A stretch of DNA of 64,000 nt from assembly GCA_902800715.1 (NCBI GenBank), contig CADCFN010000015.1, positions 1 through 64,000 of the forward strand. The letters are read 5' to 3'. This DNA comes from an uncultured Bacteroidales bacterium. GTDB taxonomy: Bacteria; Bacteroidota; Bacteroidia; Bacteroidales; Muribaculaceae. The notes beneath the pieces are model-generated. The model was not told the origin of the DNA and searched no databases. It saw only the letters and a program-made list of their open reading frames with translations. The position numbers were made by a program, and so were the translations under genes. This document shows, piece by piece, positions 54,795 through 62,912 of this stretch (position 1 is its first letter; each line of letters starts with the position of its first letter).

Positions 54795-55301
54795 ATGAAA
54801 CAGATATATACCAAGACCGGAGATGAGGGACAGGCCTCGCTGCGTGACGGGGTGAGAGTCCCGAAGGATGACCTGCGCATCGAAACCAACGGGCAGATAG
54901 ACCAGTTGAACGCCCAACTGGGTGTTGTGCGGTCGATGCTTGATGAGACGCAAGATGTTGCGGCTCTACAGCTCATTCTCACCGTGCAGCGCGAACTCAT
55001 GACCGTCATGAGCCATATCGCTACGCCCGACGGTAGTGTCAATCCCCGTGAACTCCATGCCCAAGATATTACCGCCCAGCTGGAGCGAGCCATCGACTCA
55101 TCCAATTATCAGGGCGGTTTTGTTGTGCCGGGTGGAGGCTCGCAGTTGTCCGCTTTCATTCATTTGGCTCGCACGCACGCGCGCACGGTGGAGCGCCGCC
55201 TGTGGTCGTTGCATCGGGAGCATCCTGTTGACCGGAATGTGCTCGTGATGATGAACCGCCTGTCTGATTATCTGTTTGTCTTAGCCAACGAGAAAGAATG
55301 A
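54795..55301 (+). CDS. Cob(I)alamin adenosyltransferase, PduO type
   Basis: Transfers the adenosyl group of ATP to Co(I) corrinoids. The 168 residues carry IYTKTGDEGQASL (ATP-binding), LRIETNGQIDQLNAQLG and FVVPGGGSQLSAFIHLARTHARTVER. The usual Glu-Ala before the conserved Gly in the second motif is Glu-Thr-Asn here, a minor variant. Its stop overlaps the cbiP start (ATGA). Confidence 0.92.
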   Translation: MKQIYTKTGDEGQASLRDGVRVPKDDLRIETNGQIDQLNAQLGVVRSMLDETQDVAALQLILTVQRELMTVMSHIATPDGSVNPRELHAQDITAQLERAIDSSNYQGGFVVPGGGSQLSAFIHLARTHARTVERRLWSLHREHPVDRNVLVMMNRLSDYLFVLANEKE

Positions 55302-56779
55302 ACACCAAGCGATTGCATCCAGTGATGTTTGCCGGAACGGGCAGCGACGTGGGCAAGAGCATCGTTGCTGCTGCCTTCTGCCGCATCTTCAAGCAAGACG
55401 GTTACAGCCCAGCCCCGTTCAAGGCCCAGAATATGGCGTTGAACTCCTATGCGACTCCCGAAGGCTTTGAAATCGGTCGAGCCCAGGCAGTTCAGGCCGA
55501 GGCTGCGGGTATTCCATGCCACACCGACATGAATCCGCTTTTGCTAAAACCCCAATCTGACCACACCTCGCAGGTCATCCTGCACGGCAAGCCCATTGGC
55601 AACAAAAATGCCTACGACTACTGGCGCCGAGGCACGTCTGACATCGACTATCGCCGTGAGGTGTGTGCTGCCTTTGACCGTTTGGCGTCCCGTTTCAATC
55701 CCATTGTAATGGAGGGCGCTGGCAGCATTTCTGAGATTAACCTGCGCGACACCGATTTGGTAAACCTGCCCATGGCGCGTCATGCCCATGCCGACGTGAT
55801 TCTAGTGGGCGATATCGACCGTGGTGGGGTGTTTGCTTCGGTCTATGGCAGCATTGCTTTGCAGACTCCTGAGGACCGCCGTCTTATCAAGGGTATCATC
55901 ATCAACAAGTTCCGTGGTGACATGCGCCTGTTTGACGAGGGACGCAAGATGCTCGAGGACATCTGCGGTGTGCCGGTGTTGGGCGTTATCCCTTATTACA
56001 AAGACATTTATATCGAGGAGGAGGACAGCGTGGCGCTGGCGCAAAAGTCAATGCAGGCCGAGCGTGGCAAAGTCAATGTGGCGGTCGTTATGTTGCGACA
56101 TCTATCTAATTACACCGATTTTGACGCCCTGGAACGAGACCCGCGGGTACATCTGTTCTACACCAACAATACCGAGGATATCAAGAAGGCCGACATCATC
56201 ATCCTGCCGGGTACAAAATCCACCCTGCACGACCTGTATGAGTTGCGTCGCAACGGTTGCGCCCAGGCCATAGTGAGGGCTCACCGCGAGGGTGCTGCCG
56301 TGCTGGGCATCTGCGGCGGTTACCAGATGATGGGTATGGAAGTGCTTGACCCCGACCATGTGGAGGGCGACATCGAGCGGTTGCCGGGACTGGGACTGTT
56401 GCCCACGACGACCACGATGAACGGTGATAAGCAGACGCGTCAAGTCACTTGCCAATATGGTGGTGGCTACGAGATTCATCAGGGCGAAACGCACCCCGTG
56501 GGTGATGCCAAGCCGTCACCCCTGCTGCATCTTGATGACGGACGCCAAGACGGCTACATCGTCGACGGCAAGTGTATGGGCACCTATGTCCACGGCATCC
56601 TCGACAACGCGCCCTTTGTCGATTTCCTGCTCGAGCCGTTTAAGGACAAAATTGACGAGGGCGACAAGCCGTTTGACTATGCGGCTTTAAAAGAGGAACA
56701 ATACGATAAGTTGGCTGCCCATGTGCGCCGATATGTCGATATGGAACATATTTACCAAATCTTGACTGCCCATGATTGA
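55298..56779 (+). CDS. cbiP: Cobyric acid synthase
   Basis: Amidates four side chains of adenosylcobyrinate diamide. MFAGTGSDVGKSIVAAAFCRIF (P-loop), PFKAQNMALNSYATPEG, EGAGSISEINLRDTDLVN, VGDIDRGGVFAS and the glutaminase motif LGICGGYQMMG are all present. It has 493 residues, full length. It overlaps its neighbours by 4 and 8 nt. Confidence 0.96.
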   Translation: MNTKRLHPVMFAGTGSDVGKSIVAAAFCRIFKQDGYSPAPFKAQNMALNSYATPEGFEIGRAQAVQAEAAGIPCHTDMNPLLLKPQSDHTSQVILHGKPIGNKNAYDYWRRGTSDIDYRREVCAAFDRLASRFNPIVMEGAGSISEINLRDTDLVNLPMARHAHADVILVGDIDRGGVFASVYGSIALQTPEDRRLIKGIIINKFRGDMRLFDEGRKMLEDICGVPVLGVIPYYKDIYIEEEDSVALAQKSMQAERGKVNVAVVMLRHLSNYTDFDALERDPRVHLFYTNNTEDIKKADIIILPGTKSTLHDLYELRRNGCAQAIVRAHREGAAVLGICGGYQMMGMEVLDPDHVEGDIERLPGLGLLPTTTTMNGDKQTRQVTCQYGGGYEIHQGETHPVGDAKPSPLLHLDDGRQDGYIVDGKCMGTYVHGILDNAPFVDFLLEPFKDKIDEGDKPFDYAALKEEQYDKLAAHVRRYVDMEHIYQILTAHD

Positions 56780-57761
56780 AGGACACGGCGACGACCTGTA
56801 CAGGTATGAAAATATCAAGATGAACTTCAGTTCCAACATCTATAATGGGACTGACTTGAGTGCGCTGGATGCCTACTTGCGTACCCGCATGGACGTCATG
56901 CGCTCTTATCCTGAGCCTTCGGCAGCATCTCTTGAAGAACTGATTGCAAAGGACTGCGGTATCAGTCCCGATGAGGTGCTGGTGACCAGTGGTGCCGTTG
57001 ATGCTATCTACCTGATTGCACAAGCCTATCGCCATGAGGGAACTTGCCACGTCCTGCAGCCCACGTTCAAGGAATATGAGGATGCCTGTCGCGTGTTTGG
57101 CTATCAGGAGCACGAGGACGGCGCCTTGTGCTGGCTGTGCAACCCCAACAATCCCACGGGCGATGTCATGGCAACCGAGGACGTGTTTGCTTTGGCTGAG
57201 CGTCACCGCCTGCTCATCGTGGACCAGTCCTACGAGGACTATACGATAGCGCCCTTGCTGCAGCCTGCCGAGGTCGTCGGTCGTGACGACATCATCCTGT
57301 TGCACTCGATGACCAAACGCTATGCGGTACCCGGATTGCGCTTGGGCTATGTCACGGCATCTGCTGCAATTATCAGCCGCTTGCGGGAACAATATCGCCC
57401 CTGGGCTATCAACGCCCTGTCGCTGGAGGCAGGCAAATGGCTCGTGCAGCGAGGTGAGACCGCCATTCCCGATTTGGCGTCCTATTTGGCTGAAACTCAG
57501 CGCCTGCGCAATATGCTGAACGAGATTGAAGGCATAGAGGCATTTGAAACCCAAACCAATTTCTTCCTGTGTACCATCGCCCCTGCCACGGCTGCCGAAT
57601 TAAAGGAGAACTTGGCACAGGAGCATGGCATTCTTATCCGCGATGCCTCCAATTTCACGGGCCTCACACTGCATCACTTCCGCATCGCCACCCAGTCGCC
57701 CGCCGAAAACGACGCTCTCGTCACCGCCATAAGGAACTACGAATTACGCTTATTAAACTGA
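56772..57761 (+). CDS. cobD: CobD-like threonine-phosphate decarboxylase/aminotransferase
   Basis: PLP enzyme making the aminopropanol-phosphate arm. MIEGHGDDLYRYENIKMNFSSNIYNG is the CobD-type N-terminus (HGGD-like). CNPNNPTGD and the lysine in HSMTKRYAVPGLRLGY mark the cofactor site. It has 329 residues. Its position between cbiP and cbiB favours CobD over histidinol-phosphate aminotransferase, to which it is related. Confidence 0.88.
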   Translation: MIEGHGDDLYRYENIKMNFSSNIYNGTDLSALDAYLRTRMDVMRSYPEPSAASLEELIAKDCGISPDEVLVTSGAVDAIYLIAQAYRHEGTCHVLQPTFKEYEDACRVFGYQEHEDGALCWLCNPNNPTGDVMATEDVFALAERHRLLIVDQSYEDYTIAPLLQPAEVVGRDDIILLHSMTKRYAVPGLRLGYVTASAAIISRLREQYRPWAINALSLEAGKWLVQRGETAIPDLASYLAETQRLRNMLNEIEGIEAFETQTNFFLCTIAPATAAELKENLAQEHGILIRDASNFTGLTLHHFRIATQSPAENDALVTAIRNYELRLLN

Positions 57762-57820
57762 TTGGCAATCGCATTCATCTTTATTTGTGTAATTCGTGAA
57801 ATTTGTAGTTTTATAATAAG

Positions 57821-58756
57821 ATGAAAGAGATTTTGATTCTCATATTGCCGTTGCTGTTGGGATGGTTGCTGGATTTTATCTTCGGTGACCCGGCGAGGTT
57901 GCCGCATCCCGTCGTGTGGTTCGGCAAAATGATTTCGTGGGGGGAGCATCGCCTCAATAAGGGCAGCCACCGCATGGCAAAAGGTGCCATGATGGCGGTG
58001 TTTCTCATTTTTCTCATCTTTTTTGTTGTGTGGGGGTTGAAACGGCTAATTCCCAACACGATGCTGTGGCTCGTTTTGGATACTATCATCATTTTCTATT
58101 GCTTGGCGGGAACAACGCTCATCCGCGAGGTGCGTGAGGTCTTTTTGGCGTTAGACCGTTCGCTGGACGAGGGACGTAAGCAGGTAGCCCGCATCGTGGG
58201 GCGCGACACCTCGCAATTGTCAGCCCAGGAGGTGCGAACTGCCGCTCTTGAAACCCTTGCCGAGAACCTGAGCGATGGCGTGATAGCCCCGTTGTTCTGG
58301 TTTGCGCTGCTAGGCACGCCAGGTATGCTTGCCTACAAGATGGTCAATACCCTCGACTCGATGGTCGGCTACCGCACTGAGCGTTACAAGGATTTCGGCT
58401 GCTGGGCCGCCCGCATCGACGATGTGGCAAATTATATCCCTGCTCGACTGACCGCCCTGCTCATGGTTATTGCATCGGGCAAGTTGTCGCTGCTGAAATT
58501 CGTGTGGAAAAACGGCAGCAAGCACGCCAGCCCCAACAGCGGCTATCCTGAAGCCGCCCTTGCTGGAATCCTCAACTGCCGTTTTGGCGGTCCCCACTAC
58601 TACTTCGGCGAACTTTTCGACAAGCCCTACATCGGTGAGAATGACCGCGAACTCACCACCCAGGATATGCATACCGCCGTCCGCATCAACCGTTTCGCCG
58701 AGGTCGATATGATTAACCTTACCATCGTTGCCATCGGTCTGCTAAACCTAATGTAA
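57821..58756 (+). CDS. cbiB: Adenosylcobinamide-phosphate synthase
   Basis: Membrane enzyme joining aminopropanol phosphate to cobyric acid. WLLDFIFGDPARLPHPVVWFGKMI, ENLSDGVIAPLFWFALLG, YKMVNTLDSMVGYRTERYKDFGCWAARIDD and SGYPEAALAGIL are family signatures; about four to five helices over 311 residues. It follows cobD by 59 nt and ends the plus-strand cluster. Confidence 0.95.
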   Translation: MKEILILILPLLLGWLLDFIFGDPARLPHPVVWFGKMISWGEHRLNKGSHRMAKGAMMAVFLIFLIFFVVWGLKRLIPNTMLWLVLDTIIIFYCLAGTTLIREVREVFLALDRSLDEGRKQVARIVGRDTSQLSAQEVRTAALETLAENLSDGVIAPLFWFALLGTPGMLAYKMVNTLDSMVGYRTERYKDFGCWAARIDDVANYIPARLTALLMVIASGKLSLLKFVWKNGSKHASPNSGYPEAALAGILNCRFGGPHYYFGELFDKPYIGENDRELTTQDMHTAVRINRFAEVDMINLTIVAIGLLNLM

Positions 58757-58782
58757 ACAGACGCTATCACGTATTATTATAT

Positions 58783-59040
58783 TTTCTCATTTTTCTCATT
58801 CTCATATATAAATGAGAAGAATGAGAAATATTTAATTATATATATGGCATGTTATCGCAAGTATTAACATGACAATTATTTAAATACTATTATATCTCAA
58901 TGACAAGATAATTTTCACTTTTTCTGTTTTCTCATTTTTCTCTTCTTTCCCATGCATGCGTATTCTTCTCAACAAAAATGGAATTCTCCCTTGATTGGGA
59001 AAACACACGCACATGAGAAGAATGAGAAAAACGAAAAATA
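58783..59040. repeat. Inverted arrays of TTCTCAT/ATGAGAA words
   Basis: A compact hairpin (58783-58829) pairs TTTCTCATTCTCAT with ATGAGAAGAATGAGAAA. A second, wider pair of arms lies at about 58919-58955 and 59011-59040. The rest of the 461-nt gap is AT-rich, with a -7 box at 59202. No gene seen. Confidence 0.7.
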
Positions 59041-59201
59041 ACAACCGCACATTAATATTATAATAACCGTCATCCGAAGCATTTGTTTTTTCTTAAGAAG
59101 AAAGGTGCAACATTTTTCAATGTGATGCGTTTTTGTCGTTCGCAAAATTAATGTGAGTTCGGCATTGCACGCTTAATAGCAGATTTCTCGGGAAAAAGCC
59201 G

Positions 59202-59209
59202 TATATTTG
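59202..59209 (+). promoter_or_regulatory. -7 box 8 nt from the following ATG
   Basis: TATATTTG ends 8 nt before the ATG at 59218, implying a near-leaderless mRNA. The -33 region is weak. Confidence 0.45.
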
Positions 59210-59217
59210 CACCTGTC

Positions 59218-59586
59218 ATGACAAGGGAAGAATTGATATTGGATTGCCGTTATTACAATGGCGAAGACGAAGTGCCAGAGTCGTTACCAGAAGGAAACGC
59301 CATCTTTTGGGACTATGAACGCGTGTGGACGACATGGATTCTGGAAGGATGTGATAAACTCCAAAAAAAGATCGATTTTTATTCCAAGGAATATGATTTG
59401 ACTAATCTCCTTCCTGAAGATGACGGCACACCGCTAGGATTAAAAGCATTGCTGTTCAGCCGATATGATTATTGGAACGGTTTTATGGGTGGCTCGAGAG
59501 ATGAGTATGCCCAAAGTTTCAAGAATTGGTATCTCGAAAAATATGTCGCAAAAACCAAAACCCATCGTCAACAGTTGAATCGGTGA
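59218..59586 (+). CDS. Hypothetical protein, 122 residues
   Basis: Begins MTREELILDCRYYNGEDEVP and has WDYERVWTTWILEG and LLFSRYDYWNGF, rich in aromatic and acidic residues; soluble, no signal peptide. I do not recognise the family. It is AT-richer than the cobalamin genes around it and stands alone on its strand, suggesting an insertion into the cluster. The promoter box just upstream supports a real gene. Confidence 0.6.
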   Translation: MTREELILDCRYYNGEDEVPESLPEGNAIFWDYERVWTTWILEGCDKLQKKIDFYSKEYDLTNLLPEDDGTPLGLKALLFSRYDYWNGFMGGSRDEYAQSFKNWYLEKYVAKTKTHRQQLNR

Positions 59587-59717
59587 CGATTATAAAACTA
59601 CAAATTACACTAATACTACTGATTTACATCCGTTGTGTCAATCAGGTTTAATTCGCGAATATAGTAGTTAAATAACAGCCTTCGCAGTTTCACTTCAGTT
59701 TTATTTGCCGATATCCT

Positions 59718-60761
59718 TTAGAAGTATTTGGTGATGTGGGCAGTGTCGAAGTTGTTCATCTCGTTAATCATGCGGACTGAGGAGGCAATGATGGGATAGG
59801 CGCAGAGGGCTCCCGTTCCCTCGCCGAGGCGCAGGCCCAGGTTGAGGATGGGCTTGGCATGAACGATGTCGAGCATACGGCGGTGGCCGCTCTCGTCGCC
59901 GCAATGGGCGAAAATCATGTAGTCCTGGGCTGCAGGGTAGAGTTGTATGGCTGCTATGGCACAGGCAGTCATGATAAAGCCGTCAACCAGCACGACAAGG
60001 TGCTTCTCGGCTCCTCGCAGCATTGCGCCGATGGCGGTCACCATTTCAAACCCGCCGAAATAGCGAATGGCGTTCTCGACAGTGTTTTCCATCGTATCAC
60101 GGTAGTGTTGCAGCGCCTGGGCGAGGATTTCGCGCTTGTGCTGGATACCTGGATTGTCAAGGCCAGCTCCTGCACCGATGCACTCATCGAGCGGAATGTT
60201 GCCGAACAGGCTCATCCAGATGCTTGAGGGCGAGGTGTTGGCAATGCCCATTTCGCCGATGCACAGCACTTGGCACCCCTCGGCGATGCAGTCATCCACG
60301 AGGTCGCAACCGGTCTGGATGGCACGGTCAAACTCCTCCTCGGTCATGGCGGGCTCGTGCAGGAAATTGCGGGTGCCACGGGCAATCTTGTGGTCAATAA
60401 TGCCCTCAACATGGCTCAAGTCATAATCCACGCCCGTGTCCACGATGCGCAATTTGAAACCGTGCTGACGGCAGAACATGTTCACGCCGCCACCTCCACG
60501 GGTGAAGTTGATCATCTGTTGCCAGGTGACCTCGCGTGGCGACACGCTCACGCCCTCACGCTCGATGCCGTGGTCGCCGCCCAGCAGCAGATGGCAGGGG
60601 TGGTCGAGACTGGGTGTCAAGGTCTGCTGGATGAGGCAAATCTGCAATGCCAGTTCCTCGAGGCGACCCAGCGAGCCCTTTGGTTTGTTCAGGTGGTCGA
60701 TTTTCTGCTGGATGCTCTGTTCCAGCGACTTATCAGTGTGTTGTATATTGAATTGTTTCAT
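59718..60761 (-). CDS. cobT: Nicotinate-nucleotide-dimethylbenzimidazole phosphoribosyltransferase
   Basis: Activates the lower-ligand base. LNKPKGSLGRLEELALQICLIQ, GGDHGIEREGVS, FTRGGGGVNMFCRQHG, GEMGIANTSPSS and the catalytic Glu in LRLGEGTGALCAYP are present. It has 347 residues, full length. First gene of the minus-strand set cobT-U... as listed; each neighbour is separated by heptad arrays. Confidence 0.95.
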   Translation of the reverse strand: MKQFNIQHTDKSLEQSIQQKIDHLNKPKGSLGRLEELALQICLIQQTLTPSLDHPCHLLLGGDHGIEREGVSVSPREVTWQQMINFTRGGGGVNMFCRQHGFKLRIVDTGVDYDLSHVEGIIDHKIARGTRNFLHEPAMTEEEFDRAIQTGCDLVDDCIAEGCQVLCIGEMGIANTSPSSIWMSLFGNIPLDECIGAGAGLDNPGIQHKREILAQALQHYRDTMENTVENAIRYFGGFEMVTAIGAMLRGAEKHLVVLVDGFIMTACAIAAIQLYPAAQDYMIFAHCGDESGHRRMLDIVHAKPILNLGLRLGEGTGALCAYPIIASSVRMINEMNNFDTAHITKYF

Positions 60762-60766
60762 TATTT

Positions 60767-60865
60767 TTAGTTTCTAGTCCCTAGTCCCTAGTCCTTAGTT
60801 TCTAGATATTCTAGATTGTCTAGATAATCTAGAACTATTAACTATTAATTATTAACTATTAATTA
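60767..60865. repeat. Three successive word arrays: CTAGTCC, TCTAGAnn, ATTAACT
   Basis: About four CTAGTCC/TTAGTTT heptads, then TCTAGA words at 7-9 nt spacing, then six ATTAACT/ATTAATT heptads, filling the entire gap between cobU and cobT. Confidence 0.85.
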
Positions 60866-61381
60866 TTAACTCTTAACTGTGACCGGGATTCCTGATACCA
60901 TGAGAATGACTTCGTCGGCACGGCTAGCGATGTATTGATTCATCCAGCCTTGCAGGTCGGTAAACCGCCGTTGCACGGCATCCACGCTCACACCGCCACT
61001 GCCGATTTCGTTGGTCACGAAGATGAAGGTGGCATCTTGTGCCACGAAGCGGTCAAATTCCTCTTTAACAGCAGCTAAGGTCAGTTGTGTGTCTTGATTT
61101 TGACTCTCGAAGAAGAAATTGGTCAGCCACAATGTCACGCAGTCAATGACCACCACACGCCAGGTCAGGTCGTGGCGGCTCAGGTACTTTTCCTCTTCGA
61201 TATTGGTCCACTGCGGGCCACGGCGTTCCTGGTGATAGCGCACACGCTCACGGAATTCATCGTCCCACACATGGGCTGTAGCCATGTACACGGGGTTATC
61301 GGCAAGACTCAATGCCAAATCCTCGGCATAGCTGCTCTTGCCCGAGCGTTGTCCTCCAGTAATCAGTATGATTCTACTCAT
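60866..61381 (-). CDS. cobU: Adenosylcobinamide kinase/guanylyltransferase
   Basis: ITGGQRSGKSSYAEDLAL is the P-loop; VYMATAHVWDDEFRERVRYHQERR holds the His that receives GMP; VVIDCVTLWLTN and FVTNEIGSGGV complete the family pattern. It has 171 residues. It lies between cobC and cobT, all on the minus strand. Confidence 0.95.
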   Translation of the reverse strand: MSRIILITGGQRSGKSSYAEDLALSLADNPVYMATAHVWDDEFRERVRYHQERRGPQWTNIEEEKYLSRHDLTWRVVVIDCVTLWLTNFFFESQNQDTQLTLAAVKEEFDRFVAQDATFIFVTNEIGSGGVSVDAVQRRFTDLQGWMNQYIASRADEVILMVSGIPVTVKS

Positions 61382-61399
61382 TTTAGTTCATTATTTGTT

Positions 61400-61464
61400 G
61401 AGACGTAAAATCTTGCGTCTCAGCATCATTCGCCATGTTCGGGAGACGCAAAATTTTGCGTCTC
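61400..61464. repeat. Two copies of a 22-bp palindromic repeat at the cobC 3' end
   Basis: 61443-61464 is a perfect palindrome (half-site GAGACGCAAAA). 61400-61421 is a copy with one mismatched pair (GAGACGTAAAA half). The perfect copy lies inside the last codons of cobC, the other just after its stop. Confidence 0.88.
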
Positions 61465-61986
61465 TACAATAATATAATCTCCGTAATCGGGGAGATTGCT
61501 CCAAGCATTGTCCCAAGAATACAATCCACCATGGATGCCGGCGCTGATGAGTACCCCGGCATGGGCAAAGACGGCTACACGCTGGTATGGCTTGCCCTTG
61601 AGTTCGTCAAGGAATGCCGCCACACGCCGGTATTGCTGCAGGAAACTTTCGCCTCCTGTTGTGGGCTGGTACAGATAGTCGTCGTACCATTCCTGCAGAT
61701 GCGGGTCCTGGATTTCGTCGTAGAGTTGCATCTCCCACTCGCCCATGTCCATCTCCAGCAGGCGTTCGTCGGTTTCTGCGTCGGGGTATCCGCAATAGGC
61801 AGCAAGTTTGCGGGCGCGAGTCAACGGCGACGAGAACACCTTGTCAAACGGCAGAAACTGCTCCAGCGACTGGCGAGTCAATTCGGCCTCTTGCTCAAAA
61901 GTTTCACGCACGGGCACATCGGTTTGTCCGTAACACGTCCCCTTGGGCACATCGACGCTGGTATGTCTCACCAAAACGATTTCCAT
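61426..61986 (-). CDS. cobC: Alpha-ribazole phosphatase (histidine phosphatase family)
   Basis: Removes phosphate from alpha-ribazole phosphate or adenosylcobalamin phosphate. MEIVLVRHTSVDVPKGTCYGQTDVPV has the RH nucleophile motif; VFSSPLTRARKLA and VAVFAHAGVLI complete the active site. It has 186 residues. The natural end seems to be near YGDYIIVE; the final ETQNFASPEHGE is encoded by an inserted palindromic repeat and following bases. Confidence 0.92.
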   Translation of the reverse strand: MEIVLVRHTSVDVPKGTCYGQTDVPVRETFEQEAELTRQSLEQFLPFDKVFSSPLTRARKLAAYCGYPDAETDERLLEMDMGEWEMQLYDEIQDPHLQEWYDDYLYQPTTGGESFLQQYRRVAAFLDELKGKPYQRVAVFAHAGVLISAGIHGGLYSWDNAWSNLPDYGDYIIVETQNFASPEHGE

Positions 61987-62023
61987 TGAGGTTAGAAGTT
62001 AGCAACTATTAACTATTAACTGT
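61987..62023. repeat. Short heptad array between cobS and cobC
   Basis: GGTTAGA, AGTTAGC, AACTATT, AACTATT, AACTGTT fill the gap. Confidence 0.7.
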
Positions 62024-62803
62024 TCACTGCATTGAGCATGCGACAAGATATACTGCCAGTTCGACCAACAGACACACAGCACCGCAGCAATCGCCCGTGT
62101 AGCCTTGAATCTTGCGCAACATAAGCAGGTACAGGAAATACATCACCAGAGGTGGTATTGCGATAAACAGATACCAGGGCACGCCCGTCAGCCAAATCAT
62201 CAATGCCATCGGCAACAGGCCTTGAACGGTAAGGCTCAATCCTGCAGCCAGCGAGGGTTTGCGATAGACGGTCTTGTTCTTGGCCTCTTCCTCACGACGG
62301 GCGTAAGGAAGCATGTTTACCAGTTGGCTCGTTACCATCTTGGCGAACGGGTCGGCTGCCAGGATAGTAAGCGCCGCCACGGTTACGGGCAGGCTATAGA
62401 GCGCTGTGCCCAACAGCAGCATGTAGATGATGAGCCCCAGCACGCCATAGGTGCCGATGTGGGAATCCTTCATGATGGCAAGAATGCGGTCACGATTGCC
62501 ACCGCCGCCAAAACCGTCGAAGAAGTCTGCCAAGCCATCCTCGTGCAGTGCTCCGGTAATCAGCAAGCGCACGGCAATCGCTGCAATCACCGCCACGGCA
62601 TGAGGCAAAACCATGCTGCCGAAATAGAGTGTCGCTGCCATCGCACCACCCGTGAGCCAGCCCGTCAAAGGCCAATACTCAACGACCGCTTTGTAACTCG
62701 CTTGCGGTGGTTGATGAATGCGCCAAAAAGGCAAACGCGTGAAAAAAATCAACGCTGCCCAAATGTTGTCAAACCACCTTGTTTTTACAGCTGAATCTTC
62801 CAT
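62024..62803 (-). CDS. cobS: Adenosylcobinamide-GDP ribazoletransferase (cobalamin synthase)
   Basis: Integral membrane enzyme joining the activated corrinoid and alpha-ribazole. ALIFFTRLPFW, YWPLTGWLTGG, TGALHEDGLADFFDGFGGGG, then RDRILAIMKDSHIGTYG and YTGDCCGAVCLLVEL are conserved; about six helices. The start MEDSAVKTRW (62803) is preferred; an ATG five codons upstream is possible, but a -7 box lies between. Confidence 0.93.
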   Translation of the reverse strand: MEDSAVKTRWFDNIWAALIFFTRLPFWRIHQPPQASYKAVVEYWPLTGWLTGGAMAATLYFGSMVLPHAVAVIAAIAVRLLITGALHEDGLADFFDGFGGGGNRDRILAIMKDSHIGTYGVLGLIIYMLLLGTALYSLPVTVAALTILAADPFAKMVTSQLVNMLPYARREEEAKNKTVYRKPSLAAGLSLTVQGLLPMALMIWLTGVPWYLFIAIPPLVMYFLYLLMLRKIQGYTGDCCGAVCLLVELAVYLVACSMQ

Positions 62804-62807
62804 ACTG

Positions 62808-62815
62808 CAAAGATA
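62808..62815 (-). promoter_or_regulatory. -7 box of cobS
   Basis: TATCTTTG on the minus strand, 4 nt from the chosen cobS ATG. No clear -33, since a heptad array (62823-62856) occupies that space. Confidence 0.45.
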
Positions 62816-62822
62816 CAAAGAA

Positions 62823-62856
62823 GTTTCTAGTTTCTAGTCCCTAGTTCCTAGTTTTT
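62823..62856. repeat. TTTCTAG heptads between cobS and the binding-protein gene
   Basis: TTTCTAG, TTTCTAG, TCCCTAG, TTCCTAG and TTTTTGG in register, 7-nt period. Confidence 0.8.
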
Positions 62857-62912
62857 GGTGATTTTCGTGTGGCTTGCTCATTAAAAATTAGTACCTTTGT
62901 AGCATAAATCAG

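Noticed and set aside
60767-60865. Possible CRISPR array
   Set aside because: Units are 7-9 nt with no spacers and no cas genes.
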